Below, in pieces: positions 1 to 8,275 of a stretch of DNA of 64,000 nt (positions are counted from its first letter, which is position 1; each line of letters opens with the position of its first letter). The position numbers were made by a program, and so were the translations under genes. Under the pieces are notes generated by a model. That model did not search any database, was not told where the DNA came from, and worked only from the letters and a program-made list of their open reading frames with translations. Origin of the DNA: Streptomyces lunaelactis (GTDB lineage Bacteria > Actinomycetota > Actinomycetes > Streptomycetales > Streptomycetaceae); assembly GCF_003054555.1 (NCBI RefSeq), contig NZ_CP026304.1, positions 2,046,001-2,110,000 on the forward strand, given 5' to 3'.

Positions 1-356
1 TGCGGTCCGCCCGCGGTGATCAGGGCGAGGTTCTCCCCCGCGCCGACCGTGCCGTACTCGGCGTCGTCCTCCTGCGGGTCCTGGGCCTCCACCAGACCGG
101 TGTCCACGGCGATGCGCCACGCCTCGCTCGCGAACGCGGGCCCGTCGCCGTCGGCCCCGCCGAGACCCAGCTCTTCGGCGGCCGATGGCAGCTGCTCGTC
201 GACAAGTTCGCCACCGGCGCCGACCCGCGTCTTCGGCCCCGCCCAGCGGGCGAGCCGGACGGCCCTGGTCAGCAGCGGTGCGGCGAGCGCGTCCCGCGCC
301 AGCTCCGCTTCCGAGTGCAGCCGCACCGGCGGCAGGGTGGGGCGGTCTTCGGACAT
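1..356 (-). CDS. Conserved hypothetical protein, 3' end outside window
   Basis: An open frame begins at an ATG at 354-356 and runs off the left edge, so at least 118 residues are present and the C-terminus is missing. A GAGGAG ribosome binding site lies just upstream of the ATG on the minus strand. The visible protein is acidic and Ala/Glu rich, starting MSEDRPTLPPVRLHSEAEL, with no signal peptide or membrane segment. I do not recognise the family. It is divergent from the secreted nuclease gene, and the 325-base gap between them should hold both promoters. Codon use (GC-rich third positions) supports real coding. Confidence 0.7.
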   Translation of the reverse strand, partial: MSEDRPTLPPVRLHSEAELARDALAAPLLTRAVRLARWAGPKTRVGAGGELVDEQLPSAAEELGLGGADGDGPAFASEAWRIAVDTGLVEAQDPQEDDAEYGTVGAGENLALITAGGP

Positions 357-511
357 CTGGTGGTTCTCCTCGGGGCGTACGGGGGGTACGGGCGTGGGGC
401 GGGGTGCGGGCTGCCCGGTGGGCGGCCCCCAGCGTAGACGTATTTCACCGGGTTTCGCCGCCCCCGAGCAGTAAGCACAGGACAGCCGGGGGGCGGTACC
501 GGCTCCGGCCT

Positions 512-555
512 GCTCCCGACCGGCTCCCGACGTGCTCCCGACCGGCTCCCGCGCG
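512..555. repeat. Four tandem 11-bp repeats
   Basis: Four head-to-tail copies of GCTCCCGACCG lie at 512-522, 523-533, 534-544 and 545-555. The third is identical to the first, the second differs in its last two bases and the fourth in its last four. They sit directly upstream of a PHO-box-like stretch and about 125 bases before the nuclease start. The 11-bp period equals about one helical turn, the spacing expected for a regulator binding side by side on one face. Confidence 0.7.
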
Positions 556-558
556 ACG

Positions 559-602
559 GTTCACCCGCCCGTTGGCCGCCGTACACCCGTCGACCCTTGA
601 CA
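559..602 (+). promoter_or_regulatory. Candidate PHO-box-like repeats and -35 element for the nuclease gene
   Basis: GTTCACC at 559-565 and GTACACC at 581-587 are 22 bases apart, with a weaker in-phase unit (CGTTGGC) at 570-576. This is the 11-base direct-repeat layout of Streptomyces PhoP sites (consensus GKTCAYYYRSG, known from the literature). A perfect TTGACA follows at 597-602, but I see no good -10 at the usual distance. PhoP control would suit a secreted nuclease that scavenges phosphate from DNA; that link is inference. Confidence 0.35.
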
Positions 603-681
603 ACTCCCGTGCAAAACCAAGAGATTGACGCGCGTAGAACCAATTGCGCCACCCCACAACCCTCACTCCCGGAGTTCCTTG

Positions 682-2520
682 ATGCCTTCCTCCGTCGCAC
701 CGAGATCCGCCGCGCTCGCGGCCGTTGTCGCCGCCGCGCTGGCCACCGGCCTGCTGGCCGGCTCGTCCGCCGCCTCCGCCGACTCCGCCACCGGGGTCCG
801 GATCCACGACATCCAGGGCACCACCCGGATATCCCCGCTGGTCGGGCAGCTGGTGACCGAGGTCCCCGGCATCGTCACCGGCGTACGGGCCTACGGCTCC
901 AAGGGCTTCTGGTTCCAGGACCCGCAGGCCGACACGGATCAGGCCACCAGCGAGGGCGTCTTCGTCTACACCGGCTCGAACCCGACCGTCGCCGTCGGCG
1001 ACAGCGTGCTGGTCTCCGGCACCGTCGGCGAGTACATCCCCGGCGGCACCTCCTCCGGCAACCAGTCGGTGACCCAGATCGCCAAGCCGACCGTCACCGT
1101 CGTCTCGGCCGGCAACGCGCTGCCCGCGCCGGTCACCATCTCCGCCTGGTCGGTTCCCTCCGCGTACACCCCGGCCGGCGACACGGCCGCGGCCGGCAGC
1201 ATCAACGCCCTGCCGCTGCAGCCGCGCGCATACGCCCTGGACTACTACGAGTCGCTCGAGGGCAGCAACGTACGCATCGGCACCTCGCGCATCGTCGGCG
1301 CGACCGACCCGTACGCCGAGCTGTGGGTGACGGTGAAGCCGCACGAGAACCCGGTCCGCCGCGGCGGCACGCTCTACCGCTCGTACACCGCGCAGAACAC
1401 CGGACGGCTCCAGATCCAGTCGCTGACGCCGCTCGCCGAGAAGCCCTTCCCGAAGGCGAACGTCGGGGATGTGCTGTCCGGGACGACCGAAGGACCGCTG
1501 GACTTCAACCAGTTCGGCGGCTACACGCTGACCGCGCGGACCCTCGGCACGGTCGAGGACCGCGGCCTGGAGCCCGAGGAGACCCGCGAGCAGCGCGGCG
1601 GCGAGCTGGCGGTCGCCACCTACAACGTCGAGAACCTCGACCCGACCGACCCGCAGGCGAAGTTCGACGCGCTCGGGGCCGCGGTCGTGAACAACCTCGC
1701 CTCGCCCGACATCCTCGCCCTGGAGGAGATCCAGGACGACAACGGCGCCAAGAACGACGGCACGGTCTCGGCCGAGGAGACGCTGAAGAAGTTCACGGCG
1801 GCGATCACGGCGGCCGGCGGCCCGGCGTACCAGTGGCGCACCATCAACCCCGAGGACAAGAAGGACGGCGGCGAGCCCGGCGGCAACATCCGTCAGGTCT
1901 TCCTCTTCAACCCGGAGCGGGTCTCCTTCACGGACCGCGCGGGCGGCGACGCGAAGACGGCGACAACGGTCGTACGGGAGCGGGGGCGCGCGGCCCTGAC
2001 GCTCTCCCCCGGCCGGATCGACCCGGCGAACGCCGCCTGGGCCGACAGCCGCAAGCCGCTGGCAGGTGAGTTCAACTTCCGTGGCCGTACGGTCTTCGTG
2101 ATCGCCAACCACTTCGGCTCGAAGGGCGGCGACGAGTCGCTGACCTCGCACCACCAGCCGCCGAACCGTTCCTCCGAGGCCAAGCGTCTGCTGCAGGCGC
2201 AGGCGGTGAACGCCTTCGTCAAGGACATCCTGAAGGCCGAGCGTCACGCCGATGTGCTGGTCGTCGGCGACATCAACGACTTCGACTTCTCGGCGACGAC
2301 GAAGGCCCTGACGAACGGCGGCGCGCTCTACCCGGCGATCAAGTCCCTGCCCCGCTCGGAGCGTTACTCGTACGTCTTCCAGGGCAACAGCCAGGTCCTC
2401 GACCAGATCCTGACGAGCCCGTCGATCGACGACTTCGCGTACGACAGCGTGCACATCAACGCGGAGTTCGCGGACCAGAACAGCGACCACGACCCGCAGG
2501 TGCTGCGCTTCCGCCCATAA
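682..2520 (+). CDS. Secreted endonuclease/exonuclease/phosphatase-family nuclease
   Basis: The predicted 612-residue protein is an extracellular nuclease of the ExeM/NucH type. Residues 1-33 form a signal peptide ending ASA-D. The N-terminal half carries the OB-fold-like domain (VPGIVTGVRAYGSKGFWFQDP region) typical of these enzymes. The C-terminal half is the endonuclease/exonuclease/phosphatase domain: ATYNVENL, then the metal-binding Glu in LALEEIQDDN, the FVIANHFGSKGGD strand, VVGDINDF and the terminal NSDHDP with the catalytic Asp-His. The ATG at 682 has GGAG eight bases upstream and gives a clean signal peptide; an in-frame ATG at 625 would add 19 residues before it and lacks a ribosome site. 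The protein probably degrades extracellular DNA to release phosphate. Confidence 0.88.
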   Translation: MPSSVAPRSAALAAVVAAALATGLLAGSSAASADSATGVRIHDIQGTTRISPLVGQLVTEVPGIVTGVRAYGSKGFWFQDPQADTDQATSEGVFVYTGSNPTVAVGDSVLVSGTVGEYIPGGTSSGNQSVTQIAKPTVTVVSAGNALPAPVTISAWSVPSAYTPAGDTAAAGSINALPLQPRAYALDYYESLEGSNVRIGTSRIVGATDPYAELWVTVKPHENPVRRGGTLYRSYTAQNTGRLQIQSLTPLAEKPFPKANVGDVLSGTTEGPLDFNQFGGYTLTARTLGTVEDRGLEPEETREQRGGELAVATYNVENLDPTDPQAKFDALGAAVVNNLASPDILALEEIQDDNGAKNDGTVSAEETLKKFTAAITAAGGPAYQWRTINPEDKKDGGEPGGNIRQVFLFNPERVSFTDRAGGDAKTATTVVRERGRAALTLSPGRIDPANAAWADSRKPLAGEFNFRGRTVFVIANHFGSKGGDESLTSHHQPPNRSSEAKRLLQAQAVNAFVKDILKAERHADVLVVGDINDFDFSATTKALTNGGALYPAIKSLPRSERYSYVFQGNSQVLDQILTSPSIDDFAYDSVHINAEFADQNSDHDPQVLRFRP

Positions 2521-2530
2521 GCGCAGGGCC

Positions 2531-2565
2531 TACACGCCCGCGCTGAGACTCAGCGCGGGCGTGTA
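2531..2565. terminator. Bidirectional hairpin terminator
   Basis: A perfect 17-bp inverted repeat (2531-2547 and 2549-2565) has a single central base, so it folds as a 16-bp stem with a three-base loop. It lies between the convergent nuclease and SDR genes and can stop transcription from both sides. Confidence 0.85.
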
Positions 2566-2604
2566 CCGGCTACCGGAGTGAGCGGTTCCCGGGGTGTGCC
2601 GGTC

Positions 2605-3342
2605 TCACAGCAGATGACCCCCACCGTCCACGAGCAGCACCTCGCCGGTGATGTACGAGGCGTTGGTGAGGTCGAAGACGGCCTCCGCGATGTCCTCGGC
2701 CCGGCCCACCCGGCGCAGCGGAACCGTCTCCGCGACCCGCGCCCTCGCCTCGTCGGCGCCCTCGACGCCGTCGAACCAGTGGGTGTCGATGAAGCCGGGC
2801 GCGACCGCGTTGACCCGCACATCGGGGCCCAGCGTCTTGGCGAGCAGCGCGGTCATGTGGTTCACGGCCGCCTTGCTCACGGCGTACGGGATCGAGCTGC
2901 CGCCCGGCCGCACGCCCGCCTGCGAGGAGATGCTGACGATGCTGCCCGCGCCGTTCGCCCGCAGATGGGGCACGGCTGCGGTGATGGTCTGCCAGACGCC
3001 GAGGACGTTGACGTCGAAGATGTCCCGCCAGACCTCGGGCGTGGCCGCCGCCAGGTCGGCGTGCGGGATGAACCTCGTGGTGCCCGCGCTGTTGACCAGG
3101 ATGTCGAGGCGTCCGTACGCGGCGACCGCGGCCTCGACGAGCCTGGCGGCCTCGCGCTCCTCGGCCACGTTCGCCTGGATGTAGACAGCGCCCGGGAGTT
3201 CGGCGGCGAGTTTCTCGCCCGCCTCCACCGAGTGGGCGGAGTTGACGACCACCTTGATCCCCGCCGCGGTCAGCCGACGGGCCACCGCCTCGCCGATGCC
3301 GGACGACGAACCGGTCACCAGGGCCACGCGCTGTTCAGTCAT
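2605..3342 (-). CDS. Short-chain dehydrogenase/reductase
   Basis: This 245-residue protein is a classical SDR oxidoreductase. The cofactor motif TGSSSGIG is at residues 10-17, NSAG at 84-87, and the catalytic Ser near 139 with Tyr153 and Lys157 in YAVSK. It ends with the usual ITGEVLLVDGG segment. The start at 3342 is supported by GGAGGG eight bases upstream; a start at 3390 would add residues unlike the family. It is divergent from the dapA-like gene. The substrate cannot be read from the sequence. Confidence 0.9.
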   Translation of the reverse strand: MTEQRVALVTGSSSGIGEAVARRLTAAGIKVVVNSAHSVEAGEKLAAELPGAVYIQANVAEEREAARLVEAAVAAYGRLDILVNSAGTTRFIPHADLAAATPEVWRDIFDVNVLGVWQTITAAVPHLRANGAGSIVSISSQAGVRPGGSSIPYAVSKAAVNHMTALLAKTLGPDVRVNAVAPGFIDTHWFDGVEGADEARARVAETVPLRRVGRAEDIAEAVFDLTNASYITGEVLLVDGGGHLL

Positions 3343-3427
3343 GTTCGGTTCCCTCCGTATGTCGGTCCTGTCCCACCCGTAACCGATCATGACAGACGGA
3401 GGGAAGGACTCGACTGTTCAGCGCCCC

Positions 3428-3456
3428 TTGCCCCTCACCCCAAGAAAATCTAAGTA
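3428..3456 (+). promoter_or_regulatory. Candidate promoter of the dapA-like gene
   Basis: TTGCCC at 3428-3433 and TAAGTA at 3451-3456 are separated by 17 bases, close to the housekeeping (HrdB-type) consensus. The predicted start site leaves a leader of about 27 bases before the ATG at 3490. Confidence 0.5.
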
Positions 3457-3489
3457 GACCTTCACACTTGGCTCGGCCGAGACTGCCGT

Positions 3490-4380
3490 ATGACCACAAC
3501 ACCCCCCTTCGGCCGCGCCCTCTGCGCGATGATCACGCCCTTCACGGACTCCGGCGAGCTGGACCTGGGCGGCGCCCGGAAGCTCGCGGACCGGCTGGTG
3601 GCCGACGGCTGCGACGGTCTCGTGCTGAACGGCACCACCGGTGAGTCACCGACCACCTCGGACGCCGAGAAGACCGCGCTCGTACGGGCGGTGGTGGAGG
3701 CGGTCGGCGACCGCGCGTCCGTCGTCGCGGGCGTGGGCAGCGCCGACACCCGGCACACCGTCGAGCTGGCGCGGTCCGCCGAGGCGGCGGGCGCGGACGG
3801 GGTGCTGGTGGTGACGCCGTACTACAGCCGTCCCCCGCAGGCCGCCGTCGAGGCGCACTTCCGGCGGGTCGCGGACGCGGTCGGCATCCCGCTGATGCTG
3901 TACGACATCCCCGGCCGTACCGGTACCCGTATCGAGCCGGACACGATGCTGCGCCTGGCCGGGCATCCGCGCATCGTGGCCGTCAAGGACTGCGCGTACA
4001 ACCTGCTCGGCTCGACCAAGGTGATCGCGCGCACCTCGCTGGCGTACTACTCGGGCTGCGAGGAGCTGAATCTGCCGCTGTACGCGGTGGGCGGCACGGG
4101 TTTCGTCAGTACGGTGGCGAATGTCGCGCCCCGGCAGCTGCGGGCGGTGCTCGACGCGTACGACGCGGGCCGGGTCACCGAGGCCGCGCGGCTCAACCGG
4201 CTGACCATCCCGCTGGCCGAGTTGATGATGGCCTCGGGCCTGCCGGGCACGGTGACAGCGAAGGCGCTGCTGGGCGCGGGGCCGGTCCGGGAACCGCTGC
4301 AGCCCGCCGGCCGCGAGGCGGTCGACGGCCTGCGCGTGGCGTACGAGGCGTTGCAAGGGTCAAGCCCCTCCGGCCTCTGA
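3490..4380 (+). CDS. dapA: 4-hydroxy-tetrahydrodipicolinate synthase family protein
   Basis: The 296-residue protein matches the DapA/N-acetylneuraminate lyase family at normal length. It has the GTTGE loop at 48-52, the conserved Tyr pair in TPYYSRP (111-112), the active-site Tyr138 in MLYDIPGRTG and the Schiff-base Lys166 in VAVKDC. DapA condenses pyruvate with aspartate semialdehyde in the diaminopimelate/lysine pathway. The presence of dapD about 1.5 kb away on the other strand supports that role. No clear ribosome binding site precedes the ATG. Related aldolases share these motifs, so the exact substrate is likely but not proven. Confidence 0.85.
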   Translation: MTTTPPFGRALCAMITPFTDSGELDLGGARKLADRLVADGCDGLVLNGTTGESPTTSDAEKTALVRAVVEAVGDRASVVAGVGSADTRHTVELARSAEAAGADGVLVVTPYYSRPPQAAVEAHFRRVADAVGIPLMLYDIPGRTGTRIEPDTMLRLAGHPRIVAVKDCAYNLLGSTKVIARTSLAYYSGCEELNLPLYAVGGTGFVSTVANVAPRQLRAVLDAYDAGRVTEAARLNRLTIPLAELMMASGLPGTVTAKALLGAGPVREPLQPAGREAVDGLRVAYEALQGSSPSGL

Positions 4381-4385
4381 GGGGC
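4364..4385 (+). terminator. Short hairpin over the dapA stop codon
   Basis: GCCCCTC at 4364-4370 pairs with GAGGGGC at 4379-4385 around an eight-base loop. The right arm begins inside the TGA stop region. It is the first hairpin after the gene and is a plausible weak terminator. Confidence 0.45.
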
Positions 4386-4772
4386 GGAGGGCCGGAGCTG
4401 AGCCCCGGGGGTGCCTCAGTTGTGGCTGTTCTGATGTTGTTGCAGGCCAGAGGATCAATCCGCCTCATGGGCCGTGTCGGGGCCGTCATCTGCGGCGTCT
4501 TGGTGTCGTGGCTGCCGGGTGAGCTGGCCGAGAGCGCCCCCGAGTTGGCCGTGCCGGAGAAGCTGCCGAAGATGACGTTCGGTTTGATCGAGGACCGGAC
4601 CGGGCGGCGTGCGGTGCGGAGGCGTGACGTGGTGTGCGTGCAGCCTGTGCCGCTATTGGGACCAGCACGGTTCTGTGACGGAGTACGCCACCGCCTCATG
4701 GGGGCGGGACGCCAGCTCACGGGTACTGCGCTTTGCGGCTGGCCCGAGCAGCATGCACGAAAGGGCCTCGAA
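4386..4772. other. Intergenic stretch without a supportable gene
   Basis: A plus-strand open frame (GTG at 4422) crosses this stretch, but its product resembles no family I know, it would run through a terminator hairpin and it would end inside the opposing gene at 4832. Minus-strand frames are Arg/Pro/Ser-rich shadows. A worn remnant of a mobile or membrane-protein gene is possible but unsupported. Confidence 0.4.
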
Positions 4773-4801
4773 ACGGCCCGCCCGAAGAAGGGGCGGGCCG
4801 T
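4773..4801. terminator. Strong hairpin terminator
   Basis: ACGGCCCGCCC (4773-4783) and GGGCGGGCCGT (4791-4801) form a perfect 11-bp stem around GAAGAAG. It lies 31 bases beyond the stop codon of the minus-strand gene at 4832 and probably terminates it. Confidence 0.8.
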
Positions 4802-4831
4802 CACACAAAAGACGCTTCCACTGACGGATGA

Positions 4832-5284
4832 TCAGGCGGGCCCGTCCAGGCTGACGTAGCACGTGTAGTCGCTCTTAGGGTCTTTTTTCGGAGTACCGTC
4901 GTACCCGTCTTCCCAGCCGCCACCGGCCTCCGGGAATCCCGTGTACGCCTCCTTCTGGGTTCCGCCGACCCAGAAGTGGGCTTCCCGAGTGTTATCGACG
5001 TCGGAGTCCAGCACGCAGGAGAAGTTGTTCTTGGTCCAGTACTTTCCGCTCGGCTGGCCCGTGGAAACGAACTCAACGTACCAGTAGTCGAAATTCTCCG
5101 AGCCCATCCCGGTCTGGTAGTGCCGAAGGAACGGCCCGGCACTGTCCCCGTCCTTCAGCAAGTCGAGTTTATACGAGTCGGATTCGACACCACTCTTTGA
5201 GGTACTGAACTTCAGGACGACGTTCTGAAGGTCCGCACCCCACTCGTTGAAGAACCGTACATTGATGGTCCGATCGGTTGACAC
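4832..5284 (-). CDS. Small accessory protein, probable beta-sandwich
   Basis: The frame from a GTG at 5284 encodes 150 residues, with AGGAGG ten bases upstream. The protein is rich in aromatic and polar residues (VRFFNEWGADLQNVVLKF, WYVEFVS, AHFWVGG) in alternating patterns that suggest an all-beta fold, with no signal peptide or membrane helix. It is somewhat like PUD1/2 or aegerolysin-like small beta-sandwich proteins, but this is a weak impression. Its GC content and codon use (Ser, Asn, Lys and Phe rich) are clearly lower than the neighbours, and it sits between dapA and dapD, so it is probably acquired. Extending upstream to 5551 would add sequence that does not look coding. Confidence 0.65.
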   Translation of the reverse strand: MSTDRTINVRFFNEWGADLQNVVLKFSTSKSGVESDSYKLDLLKDGDSAGPFLRHYQTGMGSENFDYWYVEFVSTGQPSGKYWTKNNFSCVLDSDVDNTREAHFWVGGTQKEAYTGFPEAGGGWEDGYDGTPKKDPKSDYTCYVSLDGPA

Positions 5285-5633
5285 CTCGAAAGCACCTCCT
5301 GGGCAAGGTTGGGCGTAGCGGCGAGCCGCAGAAACTAGCCTGATCCACAGTCGGATAGTGCATATCAAACTTATTTGGTCCGATGCACTCCCGCAAATGG
5401 TGCGCGGAGAGGCCGCTCTCATGGCCCCCGGCCGCACAACGATGACCAGGTGATCCGCACCCGTGTTCCGGTGATTCCCAAGCTCAGAGCGTTCGCCGTA
5501 GCGACGGCCTCGTACCACCCTTCCCCTCCGTGCGCCAGCGCAGAGCGGCATGTGTCTCGACCGTTAGGTCTCTGTGGGGGGGGACCCAAGAGCGCGTGAG
5601 GAGAGCAAGGGGAAGCGCCATGGAGGTCCCGGC

Positions 5634-5655
5634 GTGCCAGATCCGTGCCAGATCC
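5634..5655. repeat. Tandem 11-bp repeat GTGCCAGATCC
   Basis: Two exact adjacent copies of GTGCCAGATCC occupy 5634-5644 and 5645-5655. I associate such GTGCCAGA repeats with flanks of integrase genes in Streptomyces integrated elements, but no integrase is present here. Confidence 0.6.
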
Positions 5656-5795
5656 ATCGGTCAGCCACGGGCAATCGGGGTGTGTGACGGTGTCGGTGAC
5701 GATAGGTAGGCCCGGAGCCCTGGCAGGGCTGTTGAGCTGGAAGCACGTTTTAGGGAGCGGCGCCAGGCTTACAAAGCAGGTGTCGCCCAACGCAC

Positions 5796-5838
5796 GAGCG
5801 CCCTTCCCGGGCCGTCCTGGGGCCGTGGAAGGGCGCTC
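5796..5838. terminator. Hairpin downstream of dapD
   Basis: GAGCGCCCTTCC (5796-5807) and GGAAGGGCGCTC (5827-5838) are perfect complements with a 19-base loop. It lies about 90 bases beyond the dapD stop codon in the direction of dapD transcription. Confidence 0.6.
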
Positions 5839-5928
5839 AACGATGACCGACGCCGAAAACTGCCGACAGCCTGGCAGCGGGTCAAAGCGATGATCTATTA
5901 GGCGGCCGCAGGTCACGGCCGCCGGTGA

Positions 5929-6918
5929 TCAGTTGTGGCTGTGCAGGACGTCGTTGAGGCCGCCCCAGACCGCGTTGTTCGGGCGGGCCTCCACCGTGCC
6001 GGTGACCGAGTTGCGGCGGAAGAGGATGTTGCTCGCGCCGGACAGCTCACGGGCCTTGACGATCTGCCCGTCGGGCAGGGTGACCCGGGTCCCCGCCGTG
6101 ACGTACAGACCGGCCTCGACGACGCACTCGTCGCCGAGCGCGATACCGACGCCCGCCTCGGCACCGATCAGGCAGCGCTCGCCGATGACGATGCGCACAT
6201 TGCCGCCGCCGGAGAGCGTGCCCATGGTGGAGGCGCCGCCGCCGATGTCGGAGCCGTCACCGACGACGACACCCGCGGAGATCCGGCCCTCGACCATCGA
6301 CGTGCCGAGCGTGCCCGCGTTGAAGTTGACGAAGCCCTCGTGCATCACGGTGGTGCCCTCGGCGAGGTGCGCGCCGAGGCGGACACGGTCGGCGTCGGCG
6401 ATGCGTACGCCCTTGGGCGCGACGTAGTCCGTCATCCGCGGGAACTTGTCGATGCTCGTCACGGCCAGGTGCAGCCCCTCGGCGCGGGCGTTCAGCCGCA
6501 CCTTCTCGACGTCGTCGACGGCGACCGGTCCGAGCGAGGTCCAGGCGACGTTGGCGAGCAGCCCGAAGACGCCGTCGAGGTTCTGGCCGTGCGGCTTGAC
6601 CAGCCGGTGCGAGAGCAGGTGCAGACGCAGGTAGGCGTCGTGCGCGTCGAGAGGCTTGTCGTCGAGCGCGGCGATGACCGTACGGACGGCGACGACCTCG
6701 ACTCCGCGGCGCGGGTCGGACCCGATGGCCTTGGCTGCCCCTTCGCCGAGGAGCTCGACGGCGCGCTCGGCACTCAGCCGCTCAGTGCCGGCGGGCCCGG
6801 GCTCGGCGGTGAGCGCGGGGGCGGGGAACCAGGTGTCGAGGACGGTGCCGTCGGTGGTGAGGGTGGCGAGTCCGGCGGCGACGGCGCCGGTGGTGCGGGG
6901 AGCAGTGGTGTCGGTCAT
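5929..6918 (-). CDS. dapD: Tetrahydrodipicolinate N-succinyltransferase
   Basis: The 329-residue protein is the actinobacterial type of DapD, which transfers succinyl from succinyl-CoA to tetrahydrodipicolinate in the diaminopimelate/lysine pathway. The C-terminal half shows the hexapeptide left-handed beta-helix pattern, with [39 protein letters not shown] and [15 protein letters not shown]. The N-terminal domain is longer than in the enterobacterial enzyme. The start at 6918 begins [10 protein letters not shown]; the ribosome site is weak. The gene begins 10 bases after the stop of the MFS exporter gene on the same strand, so some transcription may come from that unit. Confidence 0.93.
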   Translation of the reverse strand: MTDTTAPRTTGAVAAGLATLTTDGTVLDTWFPAPALTAEPGPAGTERLSAERAVELLGEGAAKAIGSDPRRGVEVVAVRTVIAALDDKPLDAHDAYLRLHLLSHRLVKPHGQNLDGVFGLLANVAWTSLGPVAVDDVEKVRLNARAEGLHLAVTSIDKFPRMTDYVAPKGVRIADADRVRLGAHLAEGTTVMHEGFVNFNAGTLGTSMVEGRISAGVVVGDGSDIGGGASTMGTLSGGGNVRIVIGERCLIGAEAGVGIALGDECVVEAGLYVTAGTRVTLPDGQIVKARELSGASNILFRRNSVTGTVEARPNNAVWGGLNDVLHSHN

Positions 6919-6928
6919 GACAGAAAAC

Positions 6929-8152
6929 CTAACCGGCCGGGAGGCGACTGAGCGAACCGGTCTCAGTTGACGGGCGCGTACGCAGCCTCCCCGCCGCCAG
7001 AACCGTGACTCCCGCCGCCCCCGCGAGGACCGCGCAGGCGGGCCACAACAGCGCGGGCGCGGCCGAGTAGAGCGCGCCTCCCAGTGGCGGCGCGAGCACC
7101 TGGCCGCTGACGGAGGCGCCCGCGTACAGGCTCTGGAAGCGGCCCTGCGCATGGACGGGGGCCTCGTCGGCGACGTAGGCGGTGGCCGTGGTCTTGTAGA
7201 GGATCTCGCCCGCCGTCAGCGACAGCATCATGGTGATGGCGAACAGCAGCCCGGCGCCCGGGATCAGTACGGCGTAGCCGAGGCCGACCAGCAGCAGTCC
7301 GGTGCCGACGATGCTCAGCGGGGCGCGCCTGCGCAGGGCGTGGGCGGCGGGGAGTTCGAGGCAGAGGATGACGCCGCCGTTGATGGCGAGCAGCCAGCCG
7401 TAGACCTGGGTGTCCATACCGTGGTCGGCGAGGAAAACGGGCAGTGTGGAGTACTGCTGCCGGTAGACGAGGTCGACGCAGAGGATCGCGGCGAGCAGCA
7501 CCAACACGGTGGGGCGGGCGCGCAGTTCGCGCCATACGCCGGGCGCTTGCGGGTCGTACGCGGGCTTGGCGTGCACCGCCGCGCGGGCGGGCAGCACTCG
7601 CGAGGCGTACGCGGCGAAGGCGAGCGTGCCGAGGCCGTCGGCGACGAAGAGCCAGTCGTACGAGGCGCGGGCGGCGATCAGCGCGCCGAGCGGCGGGCCG
7701 ACGGTGAAGCCCGCGTTGCCCGCGAAGCGCATCACGGCGAAGCCCTGGCGGCGGGCGCCGTCGGGGACGGACACCGCGACGAGCGCGGAGCTGGTGGCGC
7801 GTACGACGCCGGCGGCGTACTCGGCGAGCGGAAGGGCCACGTACAGCGCGGCGATCGGGAGCGCCGGGAGGGTGACCAGGACGGCGCCGCTCACGGTGGC
7901 GCCGGCGAGCAGGGCCCGGCGGTGACCGTAGCGGTCGCCGAACCAGCCGCCGGTGAAGTTCCCCGCGACGAGGCCGGCGCCGCCGATGCCGCTGATCAGC
8001 CCGGCCTGGGCGAGGGTCAGCCCGCGCGGCCCGGTCAGATACACGAAGAGATAGACGAAGGTGAAGCTGACCACCGAGTTGAAGAACGCCCCGAAGGCCA
8101 GCATCCGCACCGCCCGCGGCACATCCCGTATCGCTCGTGCCGCCCCCGCCAT
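6929..8152 (-). CDS. MFS transporter
   Basis: The 407-residue protein has about twelve hydrophobic segments and the major-facilitator motif A region ([15 protein letters not shown]) between helices 2 and 3, consistent with a drug/proton antiporter of the 12-helix type. A G-rich ribosome site (GGGGGGCGGG) precedes the ATG at 8152. A promoter and a palindromic operator candidate lie immediately upstream, and TetR and SMR genes follow upstream on the same strand, so an efflux role under local repression is likely. The substrate is unknown. Confidence 0.9.
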   Translation of the reverse strand: MAGAARAIRDVPRAVRMLAFGAFFNSVVSFTFVYLFVYLTGPRGLTLAQAGLISGIGGAGLVAGNFTGGWFGDRYGHRRALLAGATVSGAVLVTLPALPIAALYVALPLAEYAAGVVRATSSALVAVSVPDGARRQGFAVMRFAGNAGFTVGPPLGALIAARASYDWLFVADGLGTLAFAAYASRVLPARAAVHAKPAYDPQAPGVWRELRARPTVLVLLAAILCVDLVYRQQYSTLPVFLADHGMDTQVYGWLLAINGGVILCLELPAAHALRRRAPLSIVGTGLLLVGLGYAVLIPGAGLLFAITMMLSLTAGEILYKTTATAYVADEAPVHAQGRFQSLYAGASVSGQVLAPPLGGALYSAAPALLWPACAVLAGAAGVTVLAAGRLRTRPSTETGSLSRLPAG

Positions 8153-8170
8153 CGACCCGCCCCCCAGTGA

Positions 8171-8216
8171 GTTCCCTTTGGGAACGGACTATGTCAGCCG
8201 GATCATGGCCGGTCAA
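8171..8216 (-). promoter_or_regulatory. Promoter with palindromic operator for the MFS gene
   Basis: On the minus strand TTGACC (8216-8211) and CATAGT (8193-8188) are separated by exactly 17 bases. The perfect palindrome GTTCCC-TTT-GGGAAC at 8171-8185 lies directly after the -10, over the expected start site. A repressor bound there would block the MFS and possibly dapD transcripts. Confidence 0.6.
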
Positions 8217-8275
8217 CAGCGGGACGGCCGGAGGGACGCTCCAGGCCCTGCCGCCCGGTCCGGGTCGGCGCTCGC

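Larger units (their letters stand above)
5285..5928. other. Accessory intergenic region
   Basis: About 640 bases hold no gene that I can support. The first 150 bases are less GC-rich than the surroundings and should hold the promoter of the minus-strand gene ending at 4832. A minus-strand frame (5419-5916) and short plus-strand frames have no recognisable product. The region contains a tandem 11-mer (5634-5655) and a hairpin (5796-5838). Confidence 0.5.

Noticed and set aside
445..2490. Minus-strand open frame of 681 codons opposite the secreted nuclease
   Set aside because: Arg/Val/Gly-rich shadow; the nuclease has a signal peptide, ribosome site and conserved motifs.
4422..4859. Plus-strand frame of 145 codons after dapA
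   Set aside because: It runs through a perfect terminator hairpin, overlaps the end of the opposing gene and resembles no family.
5740..5795. tRNA-like anticodon-arm sequence as a possible attachment site
   Set aside because: The stretch CTTACAAAGCAG looks like part of a tRNA, but there is no T-arm (GGTTCGANTCC) or acceptor stem, and no integrase nearby.
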